Shown here: one piece after another, positions 23,382 to 34,744 of the stretch
Layout: the number at the start of each line of letters is the position of its first letter
How positions within the stretch are numbered: position 1 is the first letter of the stretch
Source: Hysterangium stoloniferum
Taxonomy: Eukaryota > Basidiomycota > Agaricomycetes > Hysterangiales > Hysterangiaceae
Direction: 5' to 3'
NCBI GenBank assembly: GCA_015178975.1
Contig: WHVD01000018.1
Span: 281,001 to 345,000, forward strand
DNA length: 64,000 bases
Notes under the pieces: generated by a model
What the model saw: the letters and a program-made list of their open reading frames with translations, nothing else
Database searches by the model: none
Told to the model about the DNA's origin: nothing
Position numbers and translations under genes: made by a program

Positions 23382-23592
23382 CCTATTATCATTAGATCGC
23401 GATTGCACGTATGTCGACTAGTGTAGAAGATAGGAGGATTCAGTCAGGAGACAAGAAGAGAGCGAGACAGTTAAGGAGACCAAGGAGACAGGAGACAGGG
23501 ATACGACTCCCGCAGCACAGACATGTTCCTCTGTCACGTGGTGGATTTCTAACGTCTGTTCCAATTTTTGTCGCTACTCACCTTATGCGTGG

Positions 23593-23672
23593 ACGCATAT
23601 GGTGAAATGGTATCATGCTTGCCTTCCAGGCTGAGTGAGCAAGCGGCCGGGGTTCGATTCCCCGTGTGCGTA
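23593..23672 (+). tRNA. tRNA-Gly (TCC) with a short intron
   Basis: The acceptor stem pairs acgcata (23593-23599) with tgtgcgt (23665-23671), followed by A. The T arm is cgggg-ttcgatt-ccccg. The anticodon arm pairs cttgc with gcaag and holds cttcca, giving anticodon TCC. About 9 extra bases (ggctgagtg) between positions 37 and 38 are a canonical tRNA intron. T-rich sequence follows, as for a Pol III terminator. Confidence 0.85.
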
Positions 23673-23876
23673 TTTTATGTTTTTTGAAACACTTCATTAT
23701 TTTTACCGATATGAAGACGGACATGAAGTTTGTTATTAATAGAATGCCCATTTATTTTTCTCGGCAGAAGAGCTTAATGTGACAAGCTGGCTATCTGGTC
23801 ACCTTATTCACCTTATTGCATACAGCATTGGTCTAACGCTGTACCTTGTTCCTTTCCACTGCTATCTCAAAGTGAC

Positions 23877-24793
23877 ATGCCCCCCCCATTCCCGACGCAA
23901 AAACGTACTAAGCAACAAATGAGTTATAGCAGCAGTTGTATGACCAAAGTGGAAGAGGAATGCAAAGATCTCACGCCTATCTCTCCGTCCAGTGGGCATC
24001 CACAGTTTACGGAACCGGAGGATATAGAACGTGCTGGTTTGTGTTTTGATCTGTACCAAGTATAATTTACCAATCTAATAACCTGGCACCCTACGATAGT
24101 TGAATCCATTCACGTAGACCACCTACATGTTCTCTGTCAGGGATTTGACATACTAGCACTCGCGGTACGCAATCAAAAAAGCGTGAATCTTACTCATTGA
24201 CACCCCCTACTTCCCAGGCCACATTCCTCTCAGCAATCCAAGCTGGAGTAATGAACATCTCTCTAAATATTCTGCCCGACACCATCGCCGTCCGCGTCAC
24301 AAATGCACTCTATCTCTCAGGCCTCGTCTTGGACCTCATGTCCGCCTGCCTCGCGTTCCTCACATCGCGCTGGTTCCAAAGACTAACAAACGCCGAAAAA
24401 CACTTCCTCCAAGAGGCTTTCACAGCCCGTGAAAAAGAAAAATCCGAACGAAAAGATGGCATCGCTCCACCCACGCAGAAAAAATCCTACGATCGAAAGG
24501 AAGGCGATATACTAAAGACATCGAAACTGGCTGGGATCGAAAGGATTCTGATCCCGTGGTTTAGTCTTTCTCTATTCATCCCTTTGGTTTTCCTAGTTCT
24601 CGGTGCCCTATGCATCTTAGCGGGACTATACATATACACTTGGTCGCAACAACCTTTCCCTGTCGCCATTGTGGTGTCTCTCGCGGGCCTTTCGACCGTC
24701 CCATTTATTGTCGGCGTCTTTGCAATTGGGAGGGTTGACGAAAGGCGTAGGAAGATTATTCTGCGATTGAGCCACATCCAGGGAGATTGGTAA
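23877..24793 (+). CDS. QGDW-family membrane protein, copy 3
   Basis: Exons 23877-24030 (154 nt), 24118-24164 (47 nt) and 24218-24793 splice in the family's phase-1/phase-0 pattern to about 258 residues. The N-terminus begins MPPPFPTQKR, resembling the Pro-rich start of copy 5. Exon 2 gives HLHVLCQGFDILALA. Exon 3 gives SGLVLDLMSACLAFLTSRWFQRLT, a Lys-rich loop, LGALCILAGLYIYTW, SLAGLSTVPFIVGVFAIG and a C-terminal HIQGDW. A second in-frame ATG lies at 23,919. The gene sits about 200 bp downstream of the tRNA. The donor of intron 1 (GTGCTG) is weak, so the exact end of exon 1 could differ. Confidence 0.65.
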
Positions 24794-24955
24794 CTCGTGC
24801 ATATTTTTGTCCCTGTGCCCCCCAGCCCACTTATGCTTATGAACAGGCATGTCCCTGTTGATCGGCTATTCCCACTTGCAAAGTTCACGCCAGATACTTA
24901 TTGGGGAATTAACTTCCCGAGCTATGAAGACTTTAAGACCATCTGGGATCGTCTA

Positions 24956-25025
24956 TATATATAGGATCAGTATATAGGACCAGGATGTGGGACCAGGATA
25001 TGGGACCAGGATATAGGATCAGATA
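24956..25025. repeat. Short tandem repeat, about 14-15 bp unit
   Basis: Four to five imperfect copies of a unit like tgggaccaggata follow a short TA run. The stretch lies 160 bp downstream of copy 3 of the membrane-protein family. Confidence 0.7.
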
Positions 25026-26894
25026 TGTATTATACTATGATCCGTCTGTAATAAGTTACCACCATTTACTCTGTCAAACGAAAGCTTTTCGGTCTCTAGA
25101 ACAGCAATGATTATTTTGATAGCTCAACCTAGTGAATAAAGGAGTGTTTCCTTATAATTTTGTAAATGATAAGAATATCGCCTTTGCGGGAGCAAAGCCG
25201 CAAGATGATGATTGCGAAGCAAAGGTACTATGCCCTCATTTTAGGGCCATCACCAAAAAAATGGTGTTTTTCCAAATTAAACTCGTTATCCTCTCATCCT
25301 CTTGATCTTCGACTCCCAATTCATCATCTGGATCCTCGACTGCCTCAGACTCATCGATATTGTTGCCAACCGGATGAGACTGAATCCGTCAAGTCAAGGA
25401 TGGATCTGACTCTGAATCCGTGCTCAGATCCAGAGGCTGAGGATGAAGACGATAAAGATAGATTAATGATACTCATTGAATATACAGGGTGCGAACGCCC
25501 CTTTGTCCTCTCTATGATGCCTGTAACATGGCTTAATATGTCTTGGCACATTGTCTTGTGGATACAACCACCGTAGCAGGAGATGATTTGTAAGGGTTAC
25601 CCCTACAACGTATGTGGACTCTATACAATAGCTTGGACATCCAAATACACGTCTCTTGCTAAATCCATAAAGGATAATAAAATGAATGCTGACCTAGCAA
25701 GAGAAAAGCCAAAGAAAAGGGCTAAAAATTTCTTCTGTGATAGTCTCTACAACATCGGGTTCCAGCCTCTGATCAGGTTGCCACTAGAGCTCTACCCTAT
25801 ACGCAGATCCTGCACCTCTTCAGATGTGTTACTTCAATTGTTTGTTCTTAGACTCCTGTCACCAATATTTGTAGCTTTTTTTTTCCTATCCCCAGCCTCA
25901 CATTTATTTCCTCATTTGGACTTGTTGCTAATCATTCCTTTCTCATTTGTCCCGTATCCGTCATTTCTCATATAGGCTCAGATTGAAGTCCACAGACACT
26001 GCAGGGTTTCCTCTACAATCAATATAATATTCGAGCATGGTTATGTACTTTGGCTGTAATAATGGCATGTTGTCTGCTACGTATAGAAGGCATCAAATTA
26101 TCATTTCTTCTTCTTTTTTTCAATATGTAGGACATGTGGTTTGCTCCAATGTCCCGGGCCCAATCTGCCTAGTCTGGTCCACGTCCACCTTCCCGTTTGC
26201 CATAGTTACGCCTTCTACCACTTTTGCTATCTTCACTTACCATCTCAAGTTGGCTCACGAGTGTCACTATTTCAAACGGGACCTGTCTGTCCAGCGTGGC
26301 TGTGGCAGGCAGTTCGGCTGTGCCTCTTATTGGGAACTTGCGCAGACCACAGTAGATATTAGAATGTAACTTGGTTTGTATCTATGGGTGAATTACTGGG
26401 GGTTATATATATCTGCAGGGAACAAATTTCTCGAAGGGATGACAGATATAACTCAAAGCTATGTTAAGTATTTTCCGAGGTATTCTATAATATTCTAGGA
26501 TGTCAGGTTGATTACCAACATCTATCTCTCCGACTCGGGACTTTGGTGATGGAGGCTATGGTGATTTGGCGCGCAGGGAGCGCCCTGGATGGAGCGTTAT
26601 GTGTATAAAATTCATTCAATACTCTCAAAATGTTGATATCCTCAAGATTTTATTCAAATTAATACTATTTGTACAACAACTAGACGCTTCAACCCGAAGT
26701 TGAAAGCGTTTAAGACATTTGTAACAGTAGCGCTGCCTTTTAACTCTCTGACAGGGGCTCCGTAGGTTCCTTTGGAGCGAGCTCCTATGACACTGAAGCT
26801 ATGACATGGCAATGATTCACATGCTTGTATACTAGGTACATGACGGCACGACGCGGGTTTAAGGACATTGCCACCCTCTACAAACGACCAACAT
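25026..26894. other. About 1.9 kb without a supported gene
   Basis: Open frames at 25,166-25,576 (with an acidic EAEDEDDKDRL stretch) and 25,583-25,975 (plus) lack motifs. Short inverted words such as tttgcgggagcaaa (25,184) and ggcgcgcagggagcgccc (26,568) may be edges of old repeats. No gene is called. Confidence 0.35.
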
Positions 26895-27791
26895 ATGCAT
26901 CCTTGTCCAGCAAACGAAGCCCAAAGTGAAGGTTCATTGATCTCGCATAGGCCCGCTACCTGTCTGTCATATGATGAAACCGAGAGCATGGACATAGGAC
27001 ATGGTGAGATTTTGTTTCATATACGCATTTCCCATTTACCTGAATTCGCACCACACCTTAAAAAGTACCTGATACCAACCATGATAGAAGCACAGACCAT
27101 ACAGATATTATCTGTAGAGGTTTTGATATGGTAGCCCTCGCGGTATGCGATAATTTTCTTTTATTTTCATAATCCCTCTCACATAGACTTGGACCATTCA
27201 TCTCAGGCCACAGTTTTATCTGCAATCCAATCACAGGTAATGGGTACCACACTAAACGGTCTCCCAGACACCACCTCAGTCCGCGCCACAAACGCATTCT
27301 ACCTCTCAGGCCTCATCCTCGATCTCATGGCCGCCTGCCTCGCATTTCTATCATCCCGCTGGTTTCAAAGACTGACGAACGATGAGAAGAACTTCCTACA
27401 GGATACCTTTACGGCTCGCGCGGCGGAGCGAGTTCAGCGAGCTGATCCCACCACTTCGAAACCTAAGCCGAATAGTAATCCACGCCATGATCAAGAAAAT
27501 GGCGAGATTTTGAAGGAGCAGCAATTGTGTGGCATCGAACGACTACTTATACCGTGGTATAGCCTCTCTTTATTCATACCTGTGGTATTCCTTGAATTGG
27601 GTGCCGTGTGCATTGTAGCTGGATTATACACCTATACTTGGTCACAGCAATCTCTTCCTGTTGCCCTTGTGGTATCCTTTGCCGGTATTTCGACCATTCC
27701 ATTTGTCATTGGGGTTGTTGCTATTGGGACAGTTGAGAAGAGACGCAGGAATATCATTCTCCAGTTGAGCAGAATACAGGGTGATTGGTGA
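26895..27791 (+). CDS. QGDW-family membrane protein, copy 4
   Basis: Exons 26895-27003 (109 nt), 27096-27142 (47 nt) and 27207-27791 splice to about 246 residues. The second exon has the same length and phases as in copy 3. Sequence features in order: polar N-terminus with DETESMDIGH, HTDIICRGFDMVALA, SGLILDLMAACLAFLSSRWFQRLT, a polar loop, LGAVCIVAGLYTYTW, SFAGISTIPFVIGVVAIG and RIQGDW at the end. The start at ATG 26,895 follows an in-frame stop about 45 bp upstream. The gene shares strand and layout with copies 1-3. No function is known. Confidence 0.7.
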
Positions 27792-28352
27792 ATCATGAAT
27801 AGAAGATCCGAACATGTAATTTATCATACAGCGTCCAGTTCGCATAATCATAGTCAGTGGTCAATCTTTTTGTTCCTCTTTTTAACATCATCTTGGTCTA
27901 AGTTTGTATAAATAGTTACAGTATTTCAGGGCTTGTAATGTATTTGTATAGATATAGTGTGAAAGCATCGACTAATCGAAATATGATGAAAAAGAAAAAT
28001 TTGGCCAAACACCTTGTTGGTACCCAGCGACAAGTCCACCATCCCCAGTCACATGACCAGGATTTCTGACCAGTCACGAGATAAACCGGTAACCGGTAAC
28101 TGAGGAATTCCGATGCAACAGCATGGAAGTGCGCGGAACACTTATTTGTCCGGTAGGTACTTACCAATGTTTTACTAATATCTCCTACTTACTAAAGATC
28201 TCCGGATCATAGTTAGTTGGATCAGTTAAATATTCGCAGGAATCCACCAAATGAGAAAAGGGGAATCTCCTGGAACCTCGCCCGTTGTAAATAATAACTT
28301 TACCTCTGAATGCCTTCTGTTGAAGTGGAAGCGTTACATAAACTACCTTTGG
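27792..28352. other. Intergenic spacer upstream of the hAT-like insertion
   Basis: No gene seen. A perfect short repeat, accggtaaccggtaac, lies near 28,086. The last 8 bases are the left target duplication of the element that follows. Confidence 0.4.
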
Positions 28353-28889
28353 TAGTGACTGCCAAGACCCGGCCTCAGGCCGTGGGCCGGCTCAGCTGGG
28401 GCCTGAAAAGCCCAAGCCGAGCTGGGCCAAGTAGCATCCACTCTGGGCCCGGCCTGGGATATTGTAAGCCCAAGCCGGGCTCCCAGGCCGCGGCCTGCTA
28501 GTGGCCCCACGAGGTACTGCATGGTCAAGGATGGTCAAATTTTCTTCTGGCGACCAGTTCAATTTCTGTTCAGCCTCTTTGTACACAATGCCGCCAAAGT
28601 CAAGAACTTGCCTGGGACGGCCAAGTAAGTCCCCAAGGGGATGTTGAGAGTGACGGAGAAATCGAAACAAGTTCGTGGTGGGAAATTTTGGCTAGCGGGG
28701 ATTCAGAGGCCGCATTACTTAAAGTTGAGCTATCCTCTGATGAAGAGGAAGTTTATGTGTAATATACACTCATAATATTTTGAGAAGTTTATTTTATTTT
28801 ATTGGTAGACTATAAGTTTACAAATGCCATCTTGTACCATTTTTACCCGCGGCCTCCGGGGCTTTCGGCCGGGGCCATGACAATCACTA
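28353..28889. mobile_element. Non-autonomous hAT-like element
   Basis: A 537-bp insertion bounded by a perfect 8-bp duplication, acctttgg, at 28345-28352 and 28890-28897. The ends are inverted repeats: tagtgactgccaagacccgg on the left and, read inward from the right, tagtgattgtcatggccccg. An 8-bp duplication and TAGTG-type ends are typical of hAT elements. The left 150 bp is very rich in GGCC words. The interior keeps a short acidic open stretch ending SSDEEEVYV, possibly the tail of a lost transposase. It lies between copies 4 and 5 of the membrane-protein family. Confidence 0.8.
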
Positions 28890-28897
28890 ACCTTTGG

Positions 28898-30064
28898 TAA
28901 GCAGAACGCCGTACATATATAGAACAAATAGATAGCACTGGTAGTTGCTGAACTACTTATATGGAATGGAGACCGACCGCGTAGTCTCTCAGCGAAGGTT
29001 TATCACTCACTGAGAGTTATATTTAGAATTGCGCATAACTTTACTAATAACCACATAGAAATTGGCGGATACCAGATTGAGATTAGTTTTTATCCATTTT
29101 TGGGACGATCACCGATCCAATCAAAGAATGGACTTAGGTCATTATACCATTGCACATTCTTCGCGAGTAGTTCTGATTCGCCGGGCTAGCCAGTATTGCT
29201 GCGAGAATGGCTCAGGGAACATCTGCTTTTGATGAAATTGAAATTGAAATGCTGTGACAAAGTGCGCAGGTGGGGCCTCAGAGTCAGCATACACGCGGCT
29301 TTGAATTTGTTAGATTTATGAATTGGGAATTATGATACGTTATTATCGCGCGTTATGCGCAAGAAAACTGAAATACAGCAACGCTTGTATAAACTGTACC
29401 TCCTGAGCCTAGCTGACCCTCTTACCCCATAGTGATGATTAAGCCATACCACACTCCTCCAAGAAGCACGCCCAGCCTCTTCCAGAATTGTTTATGTAAT
29501 GTGTAAATTGGTCACTACGAGCATGGGAGGCACACAAGAATGGCGCCAAGTACCACATCATCACGCTCGCCCATCCTCGATTTACAAATGGGATGCCGGG
29601 TGTCCCCACTAAGGTCCCATTAACATTTGACATAGGAACAAGGATTTAGTCTTAATTAGCGCTGACTGTGTGAATATTAAACACTGGACTACTGGTGAAG
29701 CTGATTAATTAAACCAAGCCTTCGTTACCCCAGGGTCGAAATAACAAAGGGACCATGTGGACACATAACCTATTGTCCTCTTTGCTTCGTATCTTCCTTT
29801 ATTCCCTGTGTTAATATCACCTATTGTTGTCATTAGCATATATACAGTAGTCAAGGGGTCCTACCTCGGTCCATTATGCATATAAGAGACTGAGTTTATT
29901 CTTCGGTTTCTACCTCTGACACTTGGCAGGGGTGTCAAAGGGGAGGATATGTAGGAGCAATGATGCGGGAGAGTATCCATTTCCGGCTGCGACAACTTAA
30001 TCAAGTTTAGGAATTTTGGATAATGGTAGGGAGATGTAACGACAGAAAGACATGAGAATAGCAT
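28898..30064. other. About 1.2 kb intergenic
   Basis: No gene is supported. Short open frames on both strands have no motifs. The interval separates the hAT-like element from the convergent copy 5. Confidence 0.4.
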
Positions 30065-31023
30065 TCACCAATCACCCTGCATCCTGCTCAATTGGAAGAT
30101 AATTTTTCTGCGTTTTTCTGGCTCTCTTCCGATGGCAAATACCCCGAGGATAAACGGCAGCGTCGAAAGTCCGGCTATAGACGCCAATATAGCTACGATT
30201 AGGGTTTGTTGTGACCATGTATAAGTGTACAGCCCTGCGACCATGCAGGCAATGCCCAGTACAAGGAATACGACGGGTGCGAACAACGATATGCTGTACC
30301 ATGTAATAAATATTCGATCGAGCCCGCCTAACTTCATACTCCGAAGAGGTCCGTCCTTGTCTCGTTCCCAAGATTCCTCAGGCTCGGGTATACAAATCTT
30401 AACATCAGACCTCTCCTTCTCCCGGGCTACAAAGACTGTCTGTAGCAATTCCTTTTCCGCCTTTGTGAGTCTTTGGAACCAACGGGACGTGAGGTAAGCG
30501 AGACAAGCGGAAAAGATGTCGAAAGTGAGCCCGGAGATATAGAAGACATTTATTGCATGTATGGCCGGAGTGTCAGGAAGTCCGCTCACTATGTTACTGA
30601 ATATTTGTGCTTGAATCGCGGACAAAAATGTCGCCTAAAATGCAGCCATTAGTGTGTATGTCATAACAATAAAACATTCTTGTATACCGCAAGTGCCAGT
30701 ATCTCAAATCCTTTGCAAAGCTCATCGAGATAGTCCGGGGCTCTTTGGGATGTAAGACTATTTTGCGTTTGGTCATCGTGGCCTGTGATAATTGGGTTGA
30801 CGGGCTTTATTGATGAGACTCGGGATATAAAAATTATCATTAAAACCAAGCTCTCACCCCCAGGATTTCTTATGGTCACAGGTTCTGGGTGAGTCGCTGG
30901 ATTGGAAGGGGGGGGAGGACCAATCATGGTGCCACAGCCCTCGACTGTCGGCTCGTGTACACTTGACACTGACTTCCCAGTGTGTTGAGCTTGGGGTGTT
31001 GTCGTAATTTTTTCTGCGGCCAT
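30065..31023 (-). CDS. QGDW-family membrane protein, copy 5 (inverted)
   Basis: The only minus-strand member. Exons 31023-30858 (166 nt), 30782-30688 (95 nt) and 30634-30065 give 276 residues. Exon 1 has exactly the length found in copy 2. The protein begins MAAEKITTTPQAQHTG and has a Pro-rich stretch (GPPPPSNPATHPEP). Then come DYLDELCKGFEILALA, SGLTFDIFSACLAYLTSRWFQRLT, a charged loop, LGIACMVAGLYTYTW, SIAGLSTLPFILGVFAIG and RMQGDW. Splice sites are good (GTGAGA...CACAG; GTATAC...TTTAG). This is the clearest full-length model of the family and a good reference for the others. Confidence 0.75.
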
Positions 31024-31984
31024 TGCAGACGTCTCCGTTGCAAAAAACTACCTGTTTTGACCATTGGACGGAAAATACATCACACCAATGAAATGCATTA
31101 CATAGCCCATCATCAATTATTAGTCGTCGTGATGATAAATCAATTTAATTCGTTCCACTAGGTCCGACAACGTCCCATTAGGACATTTAGTTAACACAAT
31201 CAGCTCCGGCCAACAACCTCCGTGCTTCTTTTGACGAACAGACGGTCATGATAAGACTTACGAATTCCCAACGAGTCGTGATCGATGACTGCACACAGCG
31301 GGCACAATGGATTGTGAACATTGAAGGTGGCTGGTGAGCAGGGAACGGGTATAGACTGGACCAGGCAGCAGTCACAAGGGGGACAAGGTCTACGACCAGC
31401 GGGGAAGAGGAAGCACCAATAAAAATGATCGGGTGCAGAAATATCGTACGAGGGCTACCCGATGTGACGAAAGAATTATTAGAGAGAACCGATCAGTAAA
31501 AAACATTTTGTGTAAATTTGCCAAATATCGTCCGTATGGCTTGTCTGGGAAGATTATACAGATTAAAAATACTAATTGGTAAATCAGTTCTTGTCATGCA
31601 CTATGCCTGGCTCGATTTTTCTTTCCATTCTCTCCCAAATTAGCCAAAACCTCACCCTCACCAAGCAAGGGGCATCCTCTGACATGTCGACCAACTCGCT
31701 GCAATTGTAACAAATTCAAATGGGTAACATGTGTAATTGCTTGTAATATTCGGAGACGAGAAGCACTTGTGAAAATGAGATACGCAGCGTGTTTGGTTCT
31801 ACAATGATTGCTTTGTGAACGGGGAGTTTCTAGTCATTTGGTTACCGGCCCTACCAATTATCTCATTAGGCCCGGAGCTGCCCTATAATCAAAAAGGATC
31901 TGCTCCCCCGCTTCCGCGGAAATTATTTAATACTGTTACAAATCTGCTTTTGAGAACAAATCATTTATCCCCATGAATTTAATC
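31024..31984. other. About 1 kb intergenic, no gene seen
   Basis: Upstream region of copy 5 and left flank of the MITE. Only short open frames without motifs. Confidence 0.4.
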
Positions 31985-32025
31985 TATTAGAGAGTATTTG
32001 CAACTAATATATGCAACTAATATAT

Positions 32026-32084
32026 ATTAGCAAACTGAATGGTGTTCCTGATATGAATATCAGGAACCAATTCAGTTTGCTAAT
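32026..32084. repeat. 59-bp near-perfect palindrome
   Basis: Arms attagcaaactgaatggtgt and, on the other side, caattcagtttgctaat pair over about 27 bp around a tcctgatatgaatatcagga centre, with one small mismatch and indel. The DNA or its transcript could fold into a stable hairpin. Confidence 0.9.
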
Positions 32085-32232
32085 ATTTCATTAGCTGCAA
32101 ATATTTCATTAGCTGCAAATATTTCATTAGCTGCAAATATTTCATTAGCTGCAAATATTTCATTAGCTGCAAATATTTCATTAGCTGCAAATATTTCATT
32201 AGCTGCAAATATTTCATTAGCTGCAAATATTC
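32085..32232. repeat. 18-bp tandem array, 8 copies
   Basis: The unit attagctgcaaatatttc repeats eight times from 32,090 with no visible difference between copies, so the array is young or kept uniform. It abuts the palindrome. The unit resembles the element's own end sequence. Confidence 0.95.
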
Positions 32233-32240
32233 TCTATTAA

Positions 32241-32821
32241 ATAATTGTGTACTCATATCCCACGACGTTCTTATCGCATGGGATATTTGGGCTTCCTCAC
32301 AAGTTCAACATTACACCCGCACCTTCAGCAACACTCAGCGCTCATGTTCTGTCTGGGTTATTGTTTTCTTTCAGTAATAGCGTTGTTGATGAGGTTTGTG
32401 CATTGATGGAGGGACATGAGCCTTTGATGTGGTATGCTTTTTGTGGTTCAAGTCGTTTCTCTCTAAAAGGCCGCCAGTGTGATATCACCACCATTACCGC
32501 TGCCGCCCCTTCCGCATTTAGGTAAAGATGAGTAGCTAAGCCGCTCGCATTACCCCGCCAGTGGTCAACTGGCTCGTTCTAGGAGGACGCAGGGAGATTC
32601 ATAGAGCATAATGCTAATAAAAAATAAGAGAGAGAAAGATATTTCGTATATGGCCATTGTTACATGTTTACCACTTGGAGGAAATGCTTTTAGTCTTTTA
32701 CAACGACAAGCTGTTAGTGTGGGACTCGAGCCGGATTAGCCTCATGGAGGCTCGCCTGACCTAATACCCTCTAAAGCCTTAGGAATATTTTCCGCGGACA
32801 TATGTGCAGGCTGTTTCCTAC
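32241..32821. other. Intergenic, no gene seen
   Basis: One open frame of 92 codons (32,247-32,525, plus) has no motif. Nothing else is recognisable. Confidence 0.4.
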
Positions 32822-33678
32822 CTAGCAGACTTCACTTCCCCATATTTTGCTTCCTAGCCGGAAGGGGGCTTGATCTCTCTTATATCGGCCAATGTGTGTG
32901 GCCAGGAGGACCATTAGTGTTCGTTGAGCTAAGACTTTCACCCAGCGGTTGCAGATCTCAGAGTTGGTGATTTCAATGGCGGGTTCTTTATTCGTTGTTT
33001 TGCATCGTACTTTCCATATGAGGCGAGCCGCTTCTGTCATAAGGATTTCAAAACGGCAATTTTTAGGAGTGTCAGGTTCGCCTTTCGGTGTCTTATAGTC
33101 CGCCAGCCCATGGGCCAGAATAGTTCCGCATAGATGACTTTGATAGGCATATTGTGAGGACAGGAAGTATATTCTAGCAAGTGGCCAAAGCCACTTTCAT
33201 ACCACCCGGGGACTTACTTCTATGCACAACAGCGGAACTTTAGGTGTGGAACTCAAGCAAAAGTTTGGTGCTAAGGGTGGCCTCTCCTCGCCACTATGCA
33301 TTAAAACACCAGGAATATCTATCCCCCGTAGATATACAGATAAGTTTTCTGTTCCTTAGGATCCTCTCCCAGTTAATATTAGCCCGATGCAAAGGACCGC
33401 CTTCCATTTTAGGCGGTGGGGCGGTCCATCTGCACACGTCCAGACATCACCCTAACCATCTGAGCTGTGACTTTGCTTTCAGGGACACTCCTAGCAGGCC
33501 AATCATCTAGGGAAACCTTTATATCGCAGGGTATGAAATGGGCAGCCTTCGTCATAAGTATTGCGACATGGCGATTTTTTGCGCCAAGTCGGGTTTGCTC
33601 CAGAGGGGTTGTGTAATCTGCCAAACCGTCCCCCAGATTGGTCAGTATCGACTCTGGCCATTCCTCCCCAGTCTTCAT
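32822..33678 (-). pseudogene. Two LINE-tail-like fragments
   Basis: The minus-strand frame 33,040-32,822 (ILMTEAARLIWKVRC, EICNRWVKVL) resembles the conserved stretch that follows reverse transcriptase/RNase H in basidiomycete LINE-derived proteins. A second minus-strand frame, 33,678-33,409, repeats the AILMTKAAH start and then diverges. Both look like broken copies of the same tail region. The family assignment rests on a short motif from memory. Confidence 0.4.
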
Positions 33679-33779
33679 CCAAATTCTCTTGGTCAGCTCC
33701 CAAACGACTTCGAAGTATTGTCAAGCATTTCCTATGTTAATAATTCTACGGGGATTTGGTCTTTTTTATGAAGGCCATA

Positions 33780-34744
33780 GGAGCAATCCGAAAATAAAGC
33801 CAGAAGATACCCCCTCTGTCAGAAATCAAGACTCTAATAACAATATAACTCAGTCTTGTATGTTGTATAACAGACTAATGTATTTTATGTGCCTAATAAT
33901 AATATAACTAATGAGTGGCTATTAGTTACATTGTGTGTGAATACATAATGAACTGGACTCACCTCAGTCTCATATGTCTTATAATGGACTGAGGTGATAC
34001 TACTATGGCCCTCTAGTTTATATAGGTTACCATATATGTATGTTACTAGGCACCATCAAAGGTGTGTTAGTGATACTGGGTGCCTATGCCTGAGGATTAA
34101 AGTTCAGTGGTTTTGGGTTGGTTGCATGTCCTAAAAATAGATGCTGCTGTTGTCCATGAGTACATTCCAACACCCTTGAATTCACTGACTTCCTGCATAC
34201 AAGCTCAATATGTATATTTGGACTGTGGAGTGGACCACACTGGCCATCCTTTCAATCATTGTCTGAAACAGCAGATACCTGATCAAATTCATGGTGAACA
34301 TTTGCTGCAAATTGAGTATAATTTCATTCCATGATAAGATCTCCATCATTAGGGTAACAATGAGGGAAACTATCTGCATTATTATTTTGGACACATTGAT
34401 CATTATACCACTGGAGGTTACTGTTGTGGTGGGCTGTGCCAGGTAGCCACAAAGGGCTTGTGTGAAGAGATAGTGTGTATTTTGAAACTTGAGTATCATA
34501 TCAACATCAACACACTATTGAGTAACTGAGCAACTTATTGCATGGCTATAGATCATCAATATGACTGGGTATATAAAAATCTGCATTTATGTATAGATTG
34601 ATGCAATGTTTTGATTTTTCATGTTGCAAGCCATTAAGGAGGATGCATGGGGCATTGCTGTGTTCTGGGCCATGCATGATGGAATAACTCCACTGGTGTA
34701 TATTCATCACTGATACCTACTTAAAGCAAACTACTGGCTGAATA
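33780..34744. other. CpG-poor repeat debris
   Basis: CpG becomes rare from about 33,780. Short inverted words (ggactcacctcagtct with gactgaggtgatac near 33,955-34,000; taggcacc with ggtgccta near 34,048-34,088) suggest an old transposon. The part 34,485-34,744 is a diverged copy of 54,110-54,295. Confidence 0.45.

Larger units (their letters stand above)
31985..32240. mobile_element. MITE-like element with central hairpin and tandem array
   Basis: The ends are imperfect inverted repeats: ttagagagtatttgc on the left and gcaaatattctcta on the right, each next to a TA. Inside are a near-perfect palindrome (32,026-32,084) and an 18-bp tandem array (32,085-32,232). The element codes for nothing. 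The TA flanks hint at a Tc1/mariner-type origin, but the ends do not match the Tc1-like relic at 62.4 kb. Confidence 0.6.

Noticed and set aside
28353-28530. GC-rich frames with Gly/Pro/Arg-rich proteins
   Set aside because: They are translations of GGCC-type repeats in the arm of the hAT-like element, not genes.
32085-32232. CRISPR array
   Set aside because: The 18-bp units are directly contiguous without spacers and lie in a eukaryotic MITE.
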